Of a stretch of DNA of 64,000 nucleotides, positions 1-12,653 are shown one piece after another. The stretch covers positions 15,163,378 through 15,227,377 of the forward strand of contig NC_133906.1 in assembly GCF_964199755.1 (NCBI RefSeq), written 5' to 3'. Source of the stretch: Larus michahellis. Lineage: Eukaryota > Chordata > Aves > Charadriiformes > Laridae. How positions within the stretch are numbered: position 1 is the stretch's first letter; the number at the start of each line of letters is the position of its first letter. The translations under genes and the position numbers were made by a program. The notes below the pieces were generated by a model. The model saw only the letters and a program-made list of their open reading frames with translations. It was not told the DNA's origin and did no database searches.

Positions 1-14
1 ACCAACAGAAGGCT
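1..14 (+). CDS. DDX46: DDX46 coding exon, 3' end only
   Basis: The first 14 bases finish an exon: two bases of an Asp codon, then Q-Q-K-A, followed by a consensus GTGAGT donor at 15-20. Human DDX46 reads DQQKA directly before EGK, which is how the next exon starts, so this tiny piece is assigned by protein continuity. Confidence 0.85.
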
Positions 15-3000
15 GTGAGTAATTCTTTCTTCTGTGGAGGGCTTTGGTCTGGGTTTAATGTCTGTGCACGTGGGTCCAGCTGTACAGTGTACATACATGA
101 GTCACCTCCCTGACTTCCTTGAGAACACATATGTGTGCTTAGGTAAGTGTGTAAGTGTTTTCAGGGTTGGGATCTTGAATGTCATTTACAAGGCTGTTCT
201 TGAGGATTTAAATATTGTCATCTGGTATGTCATAGAGAAATGCCTACTGTATAAGGGCACTTTGGCTTTTATCAAAGTTCGCATAAAAGGTAATTAAGTT
301 CTTTCACAGAATTTGTGTTGTTATTTCTAGAGCTCTCACCATCAGAGGATTTTGCTCATGCTGAGAATAGTGACTTCAGAGTTTTTCCAATATAAAAACT
401 GGAGGGTTTTTTTTTTTACTGCATTTGAAAAGCATTGAAAATGTATACGTACAGAAAATCCTAGTAACGTAGTGTTTCTATCTGCTGAATTAACGTAGCT
501 TTTTTAATTGCATTTCATTGTAAGAGACAGTTTTTAAATTTGAAGAGCTTTCTAAATGTGCTAGGATTTGTTCATTTCAAATAAATAACTTCAAAATTAT
601 TGGTATAATTCTGTTATCTTATGACACTTGGAACTGGGATTTTAAACTTCTGCATGTTTTTTTTTCAGGAGGGGAAGTTGATTAAGAAAAGCAGTGGATT
701 CTCTGGCAAAGGTTTTAAATTTGATGAAACAGAACAGGCTTTGGCTAATGAAAGAAAGAAGCTACAAAAAGCAGCTCTTGGCTTGCAAGATTCAGATGAT
801 GAAGATACAGCTGTTGATGTAAGCACCTGAAAATAAGATTTAAGTTGCTTAAGAATTTCCAATGTATTTGGTTTTTTCCCCAGTAGGTTACCTAACACGT
901 TGCAGAATGCATGGATTTTTGTTAGTTCATGTCCTGCGCTACTGCCTTAGTTAAATTCCCTGAGTAGATCTGTTGTATTCTTCGATACAAAAAATACATA
1001 GCTATGAAGATGAAGATCTGTGAAGGTCTTGAAAGTCTTTCTGACTTACTGGTATTTTATACTTAATATATGTAGTTACGTAAATGACACAGAAATTCTC
1101 TTCTTTGTAATACTAATCTTGCTTAAGTTAAATAGAACGGTTGCCCTCAATTGCAAACTTTTTTTTACTTAAAATGTTTTAAAGAAATTCTTAGTCGTCT
1201 TTTCTATTTCTAAATCCTTATTAGATTCCTTTCTTAATGTTTGTTAGACTCCTTTTCGTGACCTTGGAAGTAAGCACTATGTTGAAACTTTTTCCTGGTT
1301 ATTAGGTCATCTGTTCCCTTTGTGGAGTCGTAGTTCTGGGCAGGCCTCTGCCATCTATACAAGATTTATTTCTTTAAAAGCATGTAAACTAAAAATGCAC
1401 CTTAGTGTTTTCTCTCTTTAGGATGATAAGGTTATCTAATGGTAAATGCAGTGATCCAATAATTGTTATTTTCTTTAGATCGATGAACAAATTGAAAGCA
1501 TGTTCAACTCAAAGAAAAGAGTAAAAGACATGGCAGCACCGGGAACATCAAATGCTCCTACACCATCAGCTGGAAACGCAGAAAAATTGGAAATTGCGAA
1601 AAGATTGGCTTTGAGAATCAATGCCCAAAAGAATCTTGGAGCAGAAGCACAAGTATTGGTGCCCTTCCACTTTAAGGTCAGGCTCTTTACAGAGCAATTT
1701 TTTTTCTTTTTCTTGTCTTCCCCCTCCCCTCCCCCCCCACAAAGGCTGTTCAGTTCTTTGTTCTGTGGCTGCCATTTTATTTAGTGTTTCTGCACACTAA
1801 TAATAACATGCTGCATTATGTAGTTCATTTGTGCTGGGCTAATTCGGTTAGAAGTTGTAGGATTTGTAATTGAGCTAATATGATAATAAGATTTAATACA
1901 GAACTGGAAATGCTTTGTCCGCCCTGTCAAAGAGTTACTTCATTATGGGTAAAATTACACAATTAGGTTCTGTCAGCTTTAGCAGAGTTGGAGGACATCT
2001 TTGTCTGCTTCAGCATGTGATATACAGTCCATTTAGGGTTAGGTTAATGTGGTCTGGATGTCCAAAGGTATTTTGAGCTGAATACAACAGACCAATAAGA
2101 TCTTTTCTATGCAGGTGTGAAGTTATTGAGAGGAAGGAAAGAGAAGTTTGGAGAATGTATGTGTTAAGTGGACGATTGTATTACAGAGAAAGCTTTAACA
2201 AAACCCATGTTGGTTTCTATAAGACTTCTTTTGGCTGCCTTATTCTCAACACGGACCTGTTTGGTTTTTTTTTTACAGGATGTGATGCAGCAGGCTACAA
2301 ATGCTATCCTGAGAGGAGGCACAATTCAAGCTCCTACTGTATCTGCCAAGACCATTGCAGAGCAGCTGGCTGAAAAAATCAATGCTAAGCTCAATTATGT
2401 ACCCATAGAGAAGCAGGAGGAAGAGAAACAAGATGGAGGACAAAATGAATCCTTTAAGAGATATGAAGAAGAATTGGAGATCAATGACTTCCCACAGGCA
2501 AGTAACCATTTTGCTATAATCCAGTGTATATGACCGTTATTTAACAAAGGCTATCTTCATAGCTTAGACTACGATTATACCAATAAAATATTTTTGTCTC
2601 TATTTGTTATTATACCTGATGGAAGTTACTACATTATCTGTGATTACTTCTCAGCTTACAGATACGCAGTGCTTTGGACATAGTCCAGAGAATATCAGAA
2701 AAGCAAATATTCCTTATCATACAAAATCTTTTCACCCTCTGCCACTGACTTCTTTCATATCCAAATCTTTGACACTGTCTGGCATTTTATTTCAAAGGCC
2801 ATACTAGTGTGACTGATAATGCTCTTTGCTTTTTTTATTACCTGAGTATTTTTGCCATTCAGAATATTGCTGCTGTAGTCTACGTCATCTGTTATTCTGA
2901 CGGTTTATATTCCACAATATCAAGCACAAATTCCTTGTATTTGTCTTTGAGGCTCTCCCCATGTTCACCTTATTTTATCAAGTTGTTGTTTTATTAGTTC

Positions 3001-5657
3001 ATTACCCTTCCCTCTTAGAAATCCTTAATTCTTATCCTAAGTGGTTTCTCATTCGTAGAATCTGTTCTAGATTTTATAATTTTGCTAAGGATCCTTCTAG
3101 CTCTTTACGAATGCACTTGCTAGGTACAAAGCTTTGCCTTCACACCAAGGCAGCGTGAGCTTCTCCAGTCTTGTCTTGAGTCCTCTAACTTTGAACGCCA
3201 GAGCTCACCACGACAAAAATATTGTCTCCATCTACAAGTAACTTACAACAATCTACTAGATACTTTCTAGTAATGTCATTGTCTAAATTAATGGGATGCA
3301 TTTATCATAATAAAGTACTTTTGAGGATATTGTAGAGATTTGGGACAATTTGTACAGGGTTCTGAAAAACAACCGGCAGTGTTTATTCCTTAGGATTTAT
3401 TTATGGAGGTTTTAAGGTTTACTTATTTTTGTCTTTAACCAATGAACTGAGTAGAAATAAATAGCATTTATTTTCTTAAAGGGAAGTACTTGCAGCTGTT
3501 AACAGTATATGTTTGCTCTTGAAGTCTATTCCTGTACAAAAAGTGCTAAATAAAATATTTGAGTGCTGCTTCAGAAAATCACAAGAAAAAATTACAAGTT
3601 TTAAACTTTCAGTGTAGCAAAACAGGAGATCTTTAGCCTTCTTGCTTCAATAGTACTATGCATCCTTTCTCTTTTCTCCTTCTTCCATACTTTTTATCTT
3701 GCTGACACAAGAGGCAGATTTTTTAAAAATATACTTGTATAAAAAATAACTGGCTAGAATTTCAATCTGCATTTTTAAAGCAGAGCGCCGTGACTGATTT
3801 TCACAGTGCAGTCTTCATGTTCTTTGTCTAAAATGTCAACTAACCTTTGGATTGCGATTTTGTGTGATGCCGTTCTCATTGTTGATCCTCCCCTTATCCC
3901 TTTCCTTGTAGACTGCCAGATGGAAAGTTACCTCCAAAGAAGCACTGCAGAGAATCAGTGAATATTCTGAAGCTGCTATTACAATCAGAGGAACTTACTT
4001 CCCTCCAGGCAAAGAACCCAAGGAAGGAGAACGAAAGATTTATTTGGCTATAGAAAGTACGTATTCTTTTTAGAAATGTTTCAATGAAAGATATGACTCT
4101 AGTTTTGTAATTAGTCATGGATTCTCTACAGTCGCAGTGTCTGGGTGCTCAGTTACAGACCCACTGTCGTTACTTTGCAAATTAGTATAATTACTAAAGA
4201 AACAGTCGTTTATCTTAATACACTTTGTCAGATGATCAATGGGAATCACAGAGATGCTGCTCCTGAGAAGACTGACCTGCCACAGAACGGCAGCAAACGT
4301 GTGGAGTCAGTTTAGTGGAGACAAAAAGGAAAAAAGAAAAAAAAATAATCAGAATAAGCACAAAGATGTCTGTGCCAGTGTGAAATAAGGAAGAAAATGG
4401 AATTGTGGGTTTTAGCTGTTAAAGGTATAAGGAATTACATCAACTACTACAAAAACTTTGCAAATCTCATTATGATTAAGTTGAATTTTCCTTAAAGAAA
4501 CCTCTAGTTTCAGATATTTCTGAATACCGTCACTTATGACTGTCTGTTTTCATTATCTTTCTTACAACCGAAAACAGGATAACTGGCAGTCTGTACAATA
4601 CTAGAGTTTTCTTCAGTAAATAGTTAGGAAATTCAGCAAGTTTTGCAGTGTTTCTGGAAATGGCCAGCAGTGTTTGTTCTGTAGGCTTGACATATAGAAA
4701 GTGTTGAAGATGGTAATGTTTTTTTGTCTTTAGGTGCCAATGAACTGGCTGTACAGAAAGCAAAGGCAGAAATCACACGACTTATAAAAGAGGAGCTCAT
4801 CAGATTGGTGAGTGGAATATCTAGAATGCAGAGGGAAAGTGCCTTAATTTATGCTTTATGAAATTGATTTCTACAAATGTTGACACTGGCGTATGTTTTT
4901 ATTAATATTAGGGACTGGAGCCTATAGATCTCCAAAACACTGTTTCATTGTGAACAGCCTAGAAAATATATTACTGTGTTCAGTCGGGCAGACATACGGC
5001 TGTTAGCCAGCCAGCAGATGGAGATAACGCATTAACAGAGCTTTTTGACTGAAGACCCCTTAAAGAGTTAGGCCCAAATACGTTTCCTAATTTCAGCACC
5101 ATCAGGCAGGGGGGAGAAGAATTATTCCCTTCATTTTAATATTTCATATGTGTTGAGAGATTTGTTTTGCCGTAGCTCTACAGCATACCCAGCTGATAAT
5201 CAGCTGTGTTCAACATACTCTGTTGCAAATTAAGACTCTTACAAATTAAGATATTGTCTTGAGAAATACTATTTTGAGTTCTCTGGTTGAAGAAGCCTCA
5301 GCTTTCTCTAGAATAACTTCCAGTGATACTACGTAAGACTTGCCGGTGTCTTTTTTTGGCTTTTTCGCTTAAGTAGCCTTTCAAATCAGCAGTCGATTCC
5401 AGTGGTCCTGCCCTGCTGAGCCATTATTGGTAGTTACATTTCTTTTACAAAATTGTTGACCTCCCCATAAAAACGTTTTCCAAAGGAAGGAGATTGCTAA
5501 GGAACTGCTTATTCACATGTAATCTGGATTTATTATTAGTGGGGCTCTTATTACAATTCATTTATGCATTTTCACTTTTAACTGTGATTATTCTCTCGTT
5601 TATTTGCAGCAAAATTCATACCAACCAACCAACAAAGGAAGATACAAAGTTCTATGA
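1..5657 (+). CDS. DDX46: DDX46, C-terminal part (7 exons; 5' end outside window)
   Basis: DDX46 is the vertebrate homologue of yeast Prp5, a nuclear DEAD-box ATPase that acts with the U2 snRNP in branch-point recognition and prespliceosome assembly. Only the region after the helicase core is in the window. Coding exons are 1-14, 669-818, 1479-1652, 2279-2497, 3912-4056, 4734-4807 and 5610-5657 (stop TGA 5655-5657), giving about 273 residues. The joined reading is almost the same as my memory of human DDX46, including SSGFSGKGFKFDETEQALAN, the acidic DSDDED stretch, the KRLALRINAQKNLG segment, a KH-like region around ISEYSEAAITIRGTYFPPG, and the terminus GRYKVL. Phases agree at every junction. 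The junction after 2497 uses a GC donor; all others are GT-AG. The DEAD and HRIGR motifs would lie upstream of base 1. The gene is intact as far as visible, and its identity is firm from the long unbroken match. Confidence 0.96.
669..818 (+). CDS. DDX46: DDX46 coding exon
   Basis: Fifty codons in phase 0, from E-G-K-L-I-K-K to A-V-D. The acceptor is a T-rich tract ending CAG at 666-668; the donor is GTAAGC at 819. It carries the strongly conserved GKGFKFDETEQ block and the acidic DSDDED cluster. Confidence 0.95.
1479..1652 (+). CDS. DDX46: DDX46 coding exon
   Basis: Fifty-eight codons in phase 0, from I-D-E-Q-I-E-S-M to G-A-E-A-Q. The acceptor is TTTCTTTAG and the donor GTATTG at 1653. Open reading continues into the intron for about 130 bases, but the protein match stops at the donor. 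Confidence 0.95.
2279..2497 (+). CDS. DDX46: DDX46 coding exon ending in a GC splice donor
   Basis: Seventy-three codons, from D-V-M-Q-Q to N-D-F-P-Q. The acceptor is TTTTTTTTACAG. Protein continuity (DFPQ then TARWK) requires the exon to end at CAG 2495-2497, so the intron starts GCAAGT. The nearby GT at 2502 would break the frame with the next exon. Confidence 0.92.
2498..3911 (+). other. DDX46: DDX46 GC-AG intron
   Basis: A 1.4-kb intron with donor AG|GCAAGT and acceptor CCTTTCCTTGTAG. Apart from the second base, the donor fits the consensus for GC introns. The body is AT-rich, with no repeat or gene that I recognise. Confidence 0.88.
3912..4056 (+). CDS. DDX46: DDX46 coding exon
   Basis: Forty-eight codons plus one base, T-A-R-W-K to A-I-E and the first base of a Ser codon. 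The acceptor is CCTTGTAG and the donor GTACGT at 4057. It covers the start of the KH-like C-terminal domain (SEYSEAAITIRGTYFPPGKE). Confidence 0.95.
4734..4807 (+). CDS. DDX46: DDX46 coding exon
   Basis: Two bases complete a Ser codon, then 24 codons, A-N-E-L-A-V to E-L-I-R-L, a predicted helix closing the KH-like region. The acceptor is TGTCTTTAG and the donor GTGAGT at 4808. Confidence 0.95.
5610..5657 (+). CDS. DDX46: DDX46 terminal coding exon
   Basis: Fifteen codons, Q-N-S-Y-Q-P-T-N-K-G-R-Y-K-V-L, then TGA. The acceptor is TTTATTTGCAG. The C-terminus is the same as I recall for the human protein. Confidence 0.95.
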   Translation, partial: QNSYQPTNKGRYKVL

Positions 5658-5941
5658 GTTTTTGGAGTTATCTGTCTGCCAGTGGCTGGTGCGTGAAACT
5701 TTGTGGCTTCTGTTGTTTTTGCTGTTTACACTGCTTATTGTAAATTAAGAATTTTTTATTTTGTCTTGCGGACATTTTTTAACAGAAAATTGATACTTGC
5801 TGAAACATCTTAATTCTCTCCACTACAGTTATCAGTCTTAAAGCAGACCAGTTTTGGCAGAGCATGATTTCATTTAAAAGTGCAGTTTATATACTTTTTG
5901 TCATAAAGAATATAAAATAAAACATTTTAATTTTCCTGACA
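5658..5941 (+). other. DDX46: DDX46 3'UTR with poly(A) signal
   Basis: The AT-rich sequence after the stop codon holds AATAAA at 5916-5921, about 260 bases downstream, so a short 3'UTR ending near 5940 is likely. Further AATAAA-like sites near 7556 could serve a longer form. Confidence 0.6.
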
Positions 5942-8050
5942 GACTATACTGTTAAGTAAATTAAACAATGTTGGGATTTGTGTTGGAAATTGTTAGAATG
6001 TACCCACTTCACATTGTGGGGATGGTTCACACCGTATCAGTTCATACTGGAAAAATGATAAAACCCAAATAAAGGCAGGATTTTCTCCTGATCCGTAGCA
6101 TCTCTCTGGCTGGTTCCACACACTTCATTCCCTGTACAAATGTCCCCCTAAGGTCAGAGAGTCTTGCGGTGATCAGAGTAGAGAATTTTATCCAGAAATA
6201 CTTGAGGTCTGGTTTTAAGATCTTACGCTTTTCATGTCCCATTTTGTCTTTATCATCCAGGTAATAGAATAACTCTTCGGGGTTTTTGTAAACTGAAATG
6301 TTTTGTAGAATGAAAATAGTTTTCCTGGTTTTTTTTCTAAACATCAGAATTTTAGGATTTGATTTTTTTTTTTCCTCATTCTCTGACATAAGAATGAAAG
6401 CCTGTTTAGTTTAAAAAGAAACTCTCAGAAAAAAAAGAGAAACTTCTTTTGTAATGAAATACGACTGTCACTTTTTTATAGTGTTCTTATATATACATAT
6501 AATGTGATTTTTTTCCCCCAGGGTTGTCGTCTTTGTTACTGTTAGGACATGGCTTTAAGTAAAAATGAATAATGATATTTATGAGTGAATCCCACAAATA
6601 TTGACTATCATTGCAGTCAATAAGCTACTGGGACAGGCAAGACCTTTCTTTTTGAGGTCTCATCCCCATAACCATTAGTACTCACGATGGACACTTACTA
6701 CTCTTAAGCATTTAACTTTGCTGTCTACTTATCTGGAGCCTGAGCAGTAGCAATTTGAATCGTCTCATTCTAGCCGCTGCGAGACTTTCAAGATGATGAC
6801 TTTCAAAAGGACTTTTGTAGAAAGCTTTTCTTACCTGACACATCGAGAAGAAATGTGTCATTTTAAAACAGCTGTGTATATACTGCTTTAACCCTGGTGA
6901 AGACAAATCATACAACCTGCATCATGGCTGTATAAATTCACAACTTGTGTTTCTCAATTTCAGGTAATTTAAATGACTGTGTCTGTTTGCATACAACTGT
7001 CTGTTACTCTAATGTCAGTGTACCTTATTTGCAATACAGGAAAGGAAAGTAATGATTATACCAACTTAATAGTATACGTTTAGGATAAGACCAACAATAC
7101 TTGCCAATATTAATACATTGAGTAGAACAAAGAGGAGCAGCACACACAATAACCCTTCTCAAAATTTAAAACAGAAATCTCAAACTAAAGCCCTTTGGCT
7201 CCCTTTAAATAATTCAGGTTTCCTTCTGTTAAGAACTGGGTTTTGATGTATTTCATACAACTTGTTTGTTGAATTGTCTAACTTTTGACAGTGTCCCCCC
7301 CAGCAGAGTGGCAGATTTTGGTGTATTTAATGAAGAGCACTTTCAAGTTTGGACAGTCTGACACTTCTTTAAAAATCTTGTTTCAAAATGTTCGTATATA
7401 TATTGGTATCTCCTAAAAAAGGCATGATGGAGACATTTTTGTGATTTCCAGCTTTGCACTGTTGGATTTCAGAGATGCAACAATGTATAATCTTTAACTT
7501 CCTGGGGTTTTTAAATGCAATGTCAATATTCCTATGTTTTTTAAATTCCAGCAAAAATAAAAATAATTTCAATGTATATTTTTCAGAAACTGTCTTTCTG
7601 AATAGCTCATCTGTTTTCTGCACTTACGTTGCTTTTGCGTTTTTTACTGTGGCAGTTAACTTTGTACTTTTTGGAGCAGGGTGATGTGTACAGTAACTAG
7701 TCCTTGTGTTTTTCTGCTAGAAATGCAGTGAGATGCAACTCAGGCGCAGTTAAGAAGGTTGCAGTGAAGGAGTCTGGGCACGTGAAAACAGGAGAAGAAA
7801 CTCAAATTAACAAATACACAAGGAAAAAAGAGTGGAAACAAGATGAGAGTAGAAGTTCGGAGAAGACACAATTAAGTAATGAAAAATGTTATATTTAGTG
7901 CTTTCCAAGTGTGTCCATGGATATAGACAAGATCTTTGTAAACACCATAGTTTGGCTGCTTTCCAGGGAATCTGCCCTGCACAGATTCTTGTCACCAGTA
8001 GTTGGAAGATCACAGGGGTCCTCTATTTCTTTTTTTCTTTTTCCTTTCTC

Positions 8051-8069
8051 TTTTTTTTTTTTTTTTTTT
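8051..8069. repeat. Poly(T) run inside a pyrimidine-rich tract
   Basis: Nineteen T residues end a pyrimidine-rich stretch starting near 8027. Read on the minus strand it is a poly(A) tract, but no retrocopy is recognisable beside it. Confidence 0.9.
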
Positions 8070-9110
8070 ATGTACATAAGCAGAGCTTGTGCTGTTATCC
8101 GCTCAAGATGATATGCTACCAGCTTTCTAGGTTGCCTTATGCTTTCAGTGCTAGAGCAAAGAGCGGTATTCTGGGTGGATAAGTGATATAAGTATTTGAT
8201 ACTGGGTCACGAGCGAGTTTTTGCTTGCATTTCGCAGTACTGCAGTGTTGTCATCATGCAGTGGGGGTGGTGAGAGGTGATGCTCTGAGGTCCTGGCCCC
8301 AGCGGGTTCGTATCAGCACATCAAGCTACTCCCTGTATGTACAGGAGTGGGCAAACAGGCAGAGGTTTTTGCTCTGTGTCCTAGCCAGGAAAACAGGAGA
8401 TGAGGACTAAATCCAATGTTCTGGGTGGGGAAAAAAATACTTCACAGCAAGATGAAAAATGTGTGCAATCATGGTTCAGAATTTTATACTATCCTAACTG
8501 TATTGCACATCATTGCCACCCTTGGTTCGTTAAATAGGTAGCTTAAGACCTAATTTACATGTTAGTCTTTATGCTGTAGAAGTTGTAACCAAAATGTAGT
8601 CAGGGTAGATCACAGCATGGCATGTTTCTGTAGCTGCCCATCCTGGCTGCTTGAGATTTTACTTGTACAGTTAATGCATTGCAGTTTATTCAAAGTGCAT
8701 TTGGCTGCTAATTGAACAAAAGATTCTGAGGCTCAAAGCGCTATCTGTAGAAGCTTTACTCACTCAAGTCTTCCAAGTGGAAGACAAAAAAATAAAGATA
8801 TTTAAGCAAAGCTTTACTGAAATTCTGCAATTGTAATAGTCCCATGTAAAACAAAGACTAAAGGCTGGATTTGGGGTCTTCCTAAAATAATAAGTAAAAG
8901 AATGCCAGAGTCTCAGGGAAAGAGAGAATGCACTTTGGTATTTCAGTCCTTCAGACATGTTTACATTTGTAAGAGATGTCTGTTACTTCAGCGAAACTAG
9001 TGGCAGGGTTAGAGAGGCAGGTACGTGTATCTGTGAGAACGGAGCCTCTGTAGCTTCCCAGAATTAGTTTTTAATTTTCTGCCATGGACACATACGACGG
9101 ATGGTGTGTT

Positions 9111-9166
9111 GCTGAACACTTCTATTAAGAAAGCCTTTGCTGAAGACCTCTATTAAGAAAGCCTTT
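9111..9166. repeat. 28-bp tandem duplication
   Basis: Two head-to-tail copies (9111-9138 and 9139-9166) differ at two positions and share the core CTATTAAGAAAGCCTTT. It looks like a recent local slippage or duplication. Confidence 0.9.
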
Positions 9167-12100
9167 TCTAAATTTGCCTGAATGCCCTTAAATAGGCTGA
9201 CGAGTTTCTTCTTGGAGCACAGGTTGGTGTAAAACCAGCCGGTGCCACGAGCTGACTCACAGCAAGTTTCGCCTGAAGGTCGTGCGCAGCCCCTCGCTGT
9301 ACCCGAGCCTGAGCGCCGGGCCCCGTCTGCGCGTTCTGGTCTCCTCACGTGACGCTCCAGGAATGCTCTTTCCTTTGATTATTTTTCTTGACCCAGATCT
9401 CTTCCAAATATGGTCTCGGCTTAAACAAGCTTGTGTTCTTAGAGCTGGGGCATTTGCAGAAGAAATTCTGGCTTCCAGCTAACTGTGGCTGTATGGGGGG
9501 AGTGGAGGCGGAGAGCAACCTAAAAATGTAAAGATAAAAGGCGCACAGCTGGACTCAAATTTGTCCCAAAATGTACATTTTGTAAAATGTTTATACAAGG
9601 TTAGGCAGGAAGATTTGTTTTCATGGTTTTAGCGACAGTGGAAACAATTGTTTTTAAATAAATGACCATTAGTCTGAGTGATTGCCACCCAAACATTGCT
9701 TCTCTGAGACTTCTCATCTGAAACAGATTTAAATATTTTTCTTTAATCAAACTGAGAGATACAAAATTGTCAAGCAGACCAGAATAAGCAGAGGTAAATT
9801 AATTAGTATCTTGGAACTAAGTAGTTCTAGTGAGCTAAGAAATTAATAACCTGCTGTGGAGTAAGCATATGATTCTTAAGTTACTTTATACTTTGGCCAT
9901 TCTAAGTACGAAGTTTATCATCACAAACATGTTTCTTGGAACAATAAATACCACCAGGCAACTGTTCTGAAAATAACTGTCGAGCAAGGAAAACTTTGCA
10001 CTTAATGAAAATCCTTAATCTTAACTAAAACCTCCATTTCCTCTGCCTGTGCATGTTAGCAAGCAAGTGAATTTGTAGAAATTATCAGCTCCAATAATTC
10101 ATACTTAAATAGACATGGCAGTTACGGTACTGAATTCTCCCAGCTTGCTCTGCGTTGGCGGGAGGAGGAACTTGTGCTTTTAGGCCCTTCCTCTCTTTGA
10201 AAATTTGGATCTACCAGTGAGATCTCCAGTGAGGGAGGAGAATGGGATTTGGTGGCCCAAGGGGAAGGGCGGCATTTCGTTGTATCTTTTACTTTACAGA
10301 TAATTAACATAATCATTTGCTACTGCTAGCGAGAGCAGTCCTTTAAAGAATGAAAAGGAGGAAGCAGATTCGCAACCTGAGTAACAGCCGTGCTTCAGGG
10401 CCTGGGCAGCTTTCACGAAACAAGACGGTCGCAGCCCAGTTTATCTTGTGCTTGGTTCCTGGTTTTATTAGTACAGCATGCAGATGAGGAAACCAGCCCC
10501 TGTCGCTGACAGATTAGTATTTGAGCGGTGTGGGCATGGGAGCTGGCTGCGGCACAGCACAGAGCAGTGACACAGACCCAGTGCCCTGACAGAGACACGT
10601 CCAGCTCCAGGGTCAGACCTTTAGATCTTGCTCTGCCAGTGACAGCCTCAACAACAGCTCGATTCGGGTTTCACAGCTTCTCAGGGTGGAACCTTGCACT
10701 GCTTCAAATTACAAGTTCACTCTTCTCTATTATCTGACCGCTTCTGTATTCTGTTGAGATCACGATTTCTTCTACGTAAATCAGGAGCCTGAGCCCAGCC
10801 TGGCTTCCACCACCTTCCAGATGAAGATACGAAAAGGAAAATAACAGGATACCAAACAGGTATCGAACTCGCCTGCTTCTGATTGGCAGCGACGTTTCCA
10901 ACAAGAGTTAAAAACAGCAGAAAGATGAGGTTCGTAAATAAACTGAATCACTTGCTAAATTAAGCTAAATAAATGCTGCTTTCCCCTGCTGCTTTCTTAT
11001 ATTGCAAGTGAGGATTCCTGCATGCATTAGGAAGCACTGGCAAAAAACTGAACCATCGTCTTGGCAGGGTGTTTCACAGCAATTTTTGGCCTGAAGAGCT
11101 CCAAGTATCATAGAAATGGAATATCACAGGGTTGGAGTACAGCAGTCAGCTCCCCAAACAACAGCAGGAGAGGAAAATATTTAAAAAAACAAAATTGGCC
11201 ATTTGTAAAAGCTGCAGCTTCTTTTTTTGCCTGGGCTTTCTTGCTTTTATTTTCTAAGACTTCATCTGAATAGCGCAGAACATCTTTCAGATTTTCAGAT
11301 GTCAGTCATTTAAGGACTTACATGCTCATTTAGACCCTGTCATTTGAGGGTGTATGTCTGTCAGTGGCCCAAGGGTGCTAAGAGAGGGCAGGAAGGTTTG
11401 GGTGAATATACAGTGGCACTGATGCAGTCATTAACAAATGTGGATAAAAACCCATATTGGTCATGGCCCTCCACAAAGCAGGCAGTCACTTTGTGCCAGT
11501 AAAACTGACCTTGACGACAAAAGGTCAGATTGTGAAAGTGCTGGGTACTTAAAATTCCTCTTTCTATGCAATCTCATTGGAAGTAGTTGAAGTTGCTGCT
11601 CTCACTCAAAGCCTTTTTTACAGTGAAGTGCCATTGCAGTACCTGCACTCTTACTAAACTCTTTAGAATGCAGATGGATGAAGTAGGGCGAAATCTTTAA
11701 TAATCAACAGTACTTCATTGGAGCTGCTGCTGTAAGATGCCAGAGGCTAATGGTAAATGGACTCAGCCCCATATGAGTTACCTTGGAAATGGCTGCTGTT
11801 TTCATTGCAAAGTTAGTAAAACTAACCTAATACATAAATACAGTCCTAAAGCTTTATCCTTCCATAATGGATTGCAGCACATGTATTTTTGGGATGGAAA
11901 GTATCATGTTCCTCCATCCAAATGAAAGTAATGGAAACACCAAGCATCCTGAGTTTTCAGGAACACGCTTAGCCCTTTACAGTATTTCAAACATACAGGA
12001 CGTGTTGTAGGATTTATTTTATTGTACAATAAAATAAGTGATTTATCCTTCAGAGCCAGATGCGAAGCTGAATGTGAATAATGCTATTCTTGAGGTGGAG

Positions 12101-12374
12101 AACAGGAATGATGTCCCTGTGCTGGCCCTGCTGCTCAGCAACCCCTCCTCTGCTCCCCTGCCCTGTCACGGAGGCTCTGGGTGATGGGGATCAACTCGCC
12201 TGTGCTCAAGACTGCTGCATGTCGTCCTGGCCAGCCTCCATGCCTGTCTGGCGGCCCTGCCTTATCTCATGTGTGAAAGCAAGCCGGGGGCAGGCAGGCC
12301 AGCCGGCCTCAGCTCTCCACGGGCTCCTCGCACCTCAGCCCGGCGCTCGCCCGCCGCCTTCTCGCCCGCTGGAC

Positions 12375-12631
12375 AAAATGGCGACGGTTTCTCTCGGCTG
12401 AGCGCCTCAGCGAGGCGGGAGGAGCCCCCTCGCCGGCCCCGCCCCCGCGCACGCGCCCCGCGCGCCCCCGCGGCTCGCCCGCCGCTCGGGAGCGCGCCCC
12501 GCTCTCCCCGCCCGCGCCCGCCGCAGCGCCGCTCCCTGCAGCCGCCCGGCGGGGTGTGGGGGAGGCGGCCGCTCGCTCCTGCCCGTCCGCCCGCCCGTCC
12601 GCCGCCTCGCAGGCCGCACCGATCCCCTCAG
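12375..12631 (+). other. C5orf24: Probable C5orf24 noncoding first exon (5'UTR)
   Basis: A strong donor, CAG|GTAGGT, lies at 12632 inside the CpG island, and the coding exon begins with an acceptor three bases before its ATG, so at least one upstream noncoding exon is required. The transcription start is not visible. I place it loosely at or after the YY1-like site, so the left edge is a guess. Confidence 0.45.
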
Positions 12632-12653
12632 GTAGGTGCGGGCCGGGCCCGCG

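Larger units (their letters stand above)
5942..12270. other. Intergenic DNA between DDX46 and C5orf24
   Basis: AT-rich DNA with many short chance reading frames. I see no exon, RNA gene or clear transposon. It contains a 19-base T run, a 28-bp tandem duplication, and a small CpG-richer patch near 9240-9360 with no recognisable product. The minus-strand 115-codon frame at 6042-6389 is charged and unrecognised; I treat it as probably chance. Confidence 0.6.

Noticed and set aside
1500-1784. Continuation of the DDX46 frame past 1652
   Set aside because: The protein match ends exactly at a GT donor; the extra residues come from an intron pyrimidine tract.
2499-2505. GT at 2502 as a normal donor for the DDX46 exon
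   Set aside because: It would shift the frame into the next exon, whereas the GC donor gives the exact conserved protein.
6042-6389. 115-codon minus-strand frame after DDX46
   Set aside because: Highly charged but unrecognised; frames of this length are expected by chance in the window.
9567-9582. 16-bp palindrome CAAAATGTACATTTTG
   Set aside because: A palindrome of eight pairs is expected about once by chance in 64 kb.
10856-10900. GAGTTCGATACC on the minus strand, resembling a tRNA T-loop
   Set aside because: Flanking bases do not form a T stem, and no D-arm, anticodon arm or acceptor stem can be drawn.
11103-11140. ATCATAGAAATGGAATATCACAGGGTTGGAG-like sequence, similar to a CR1 tail
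   Set aside because: Only about 35 bp resembles the CR1 end and no further CR1 sequence follows; too short to call.
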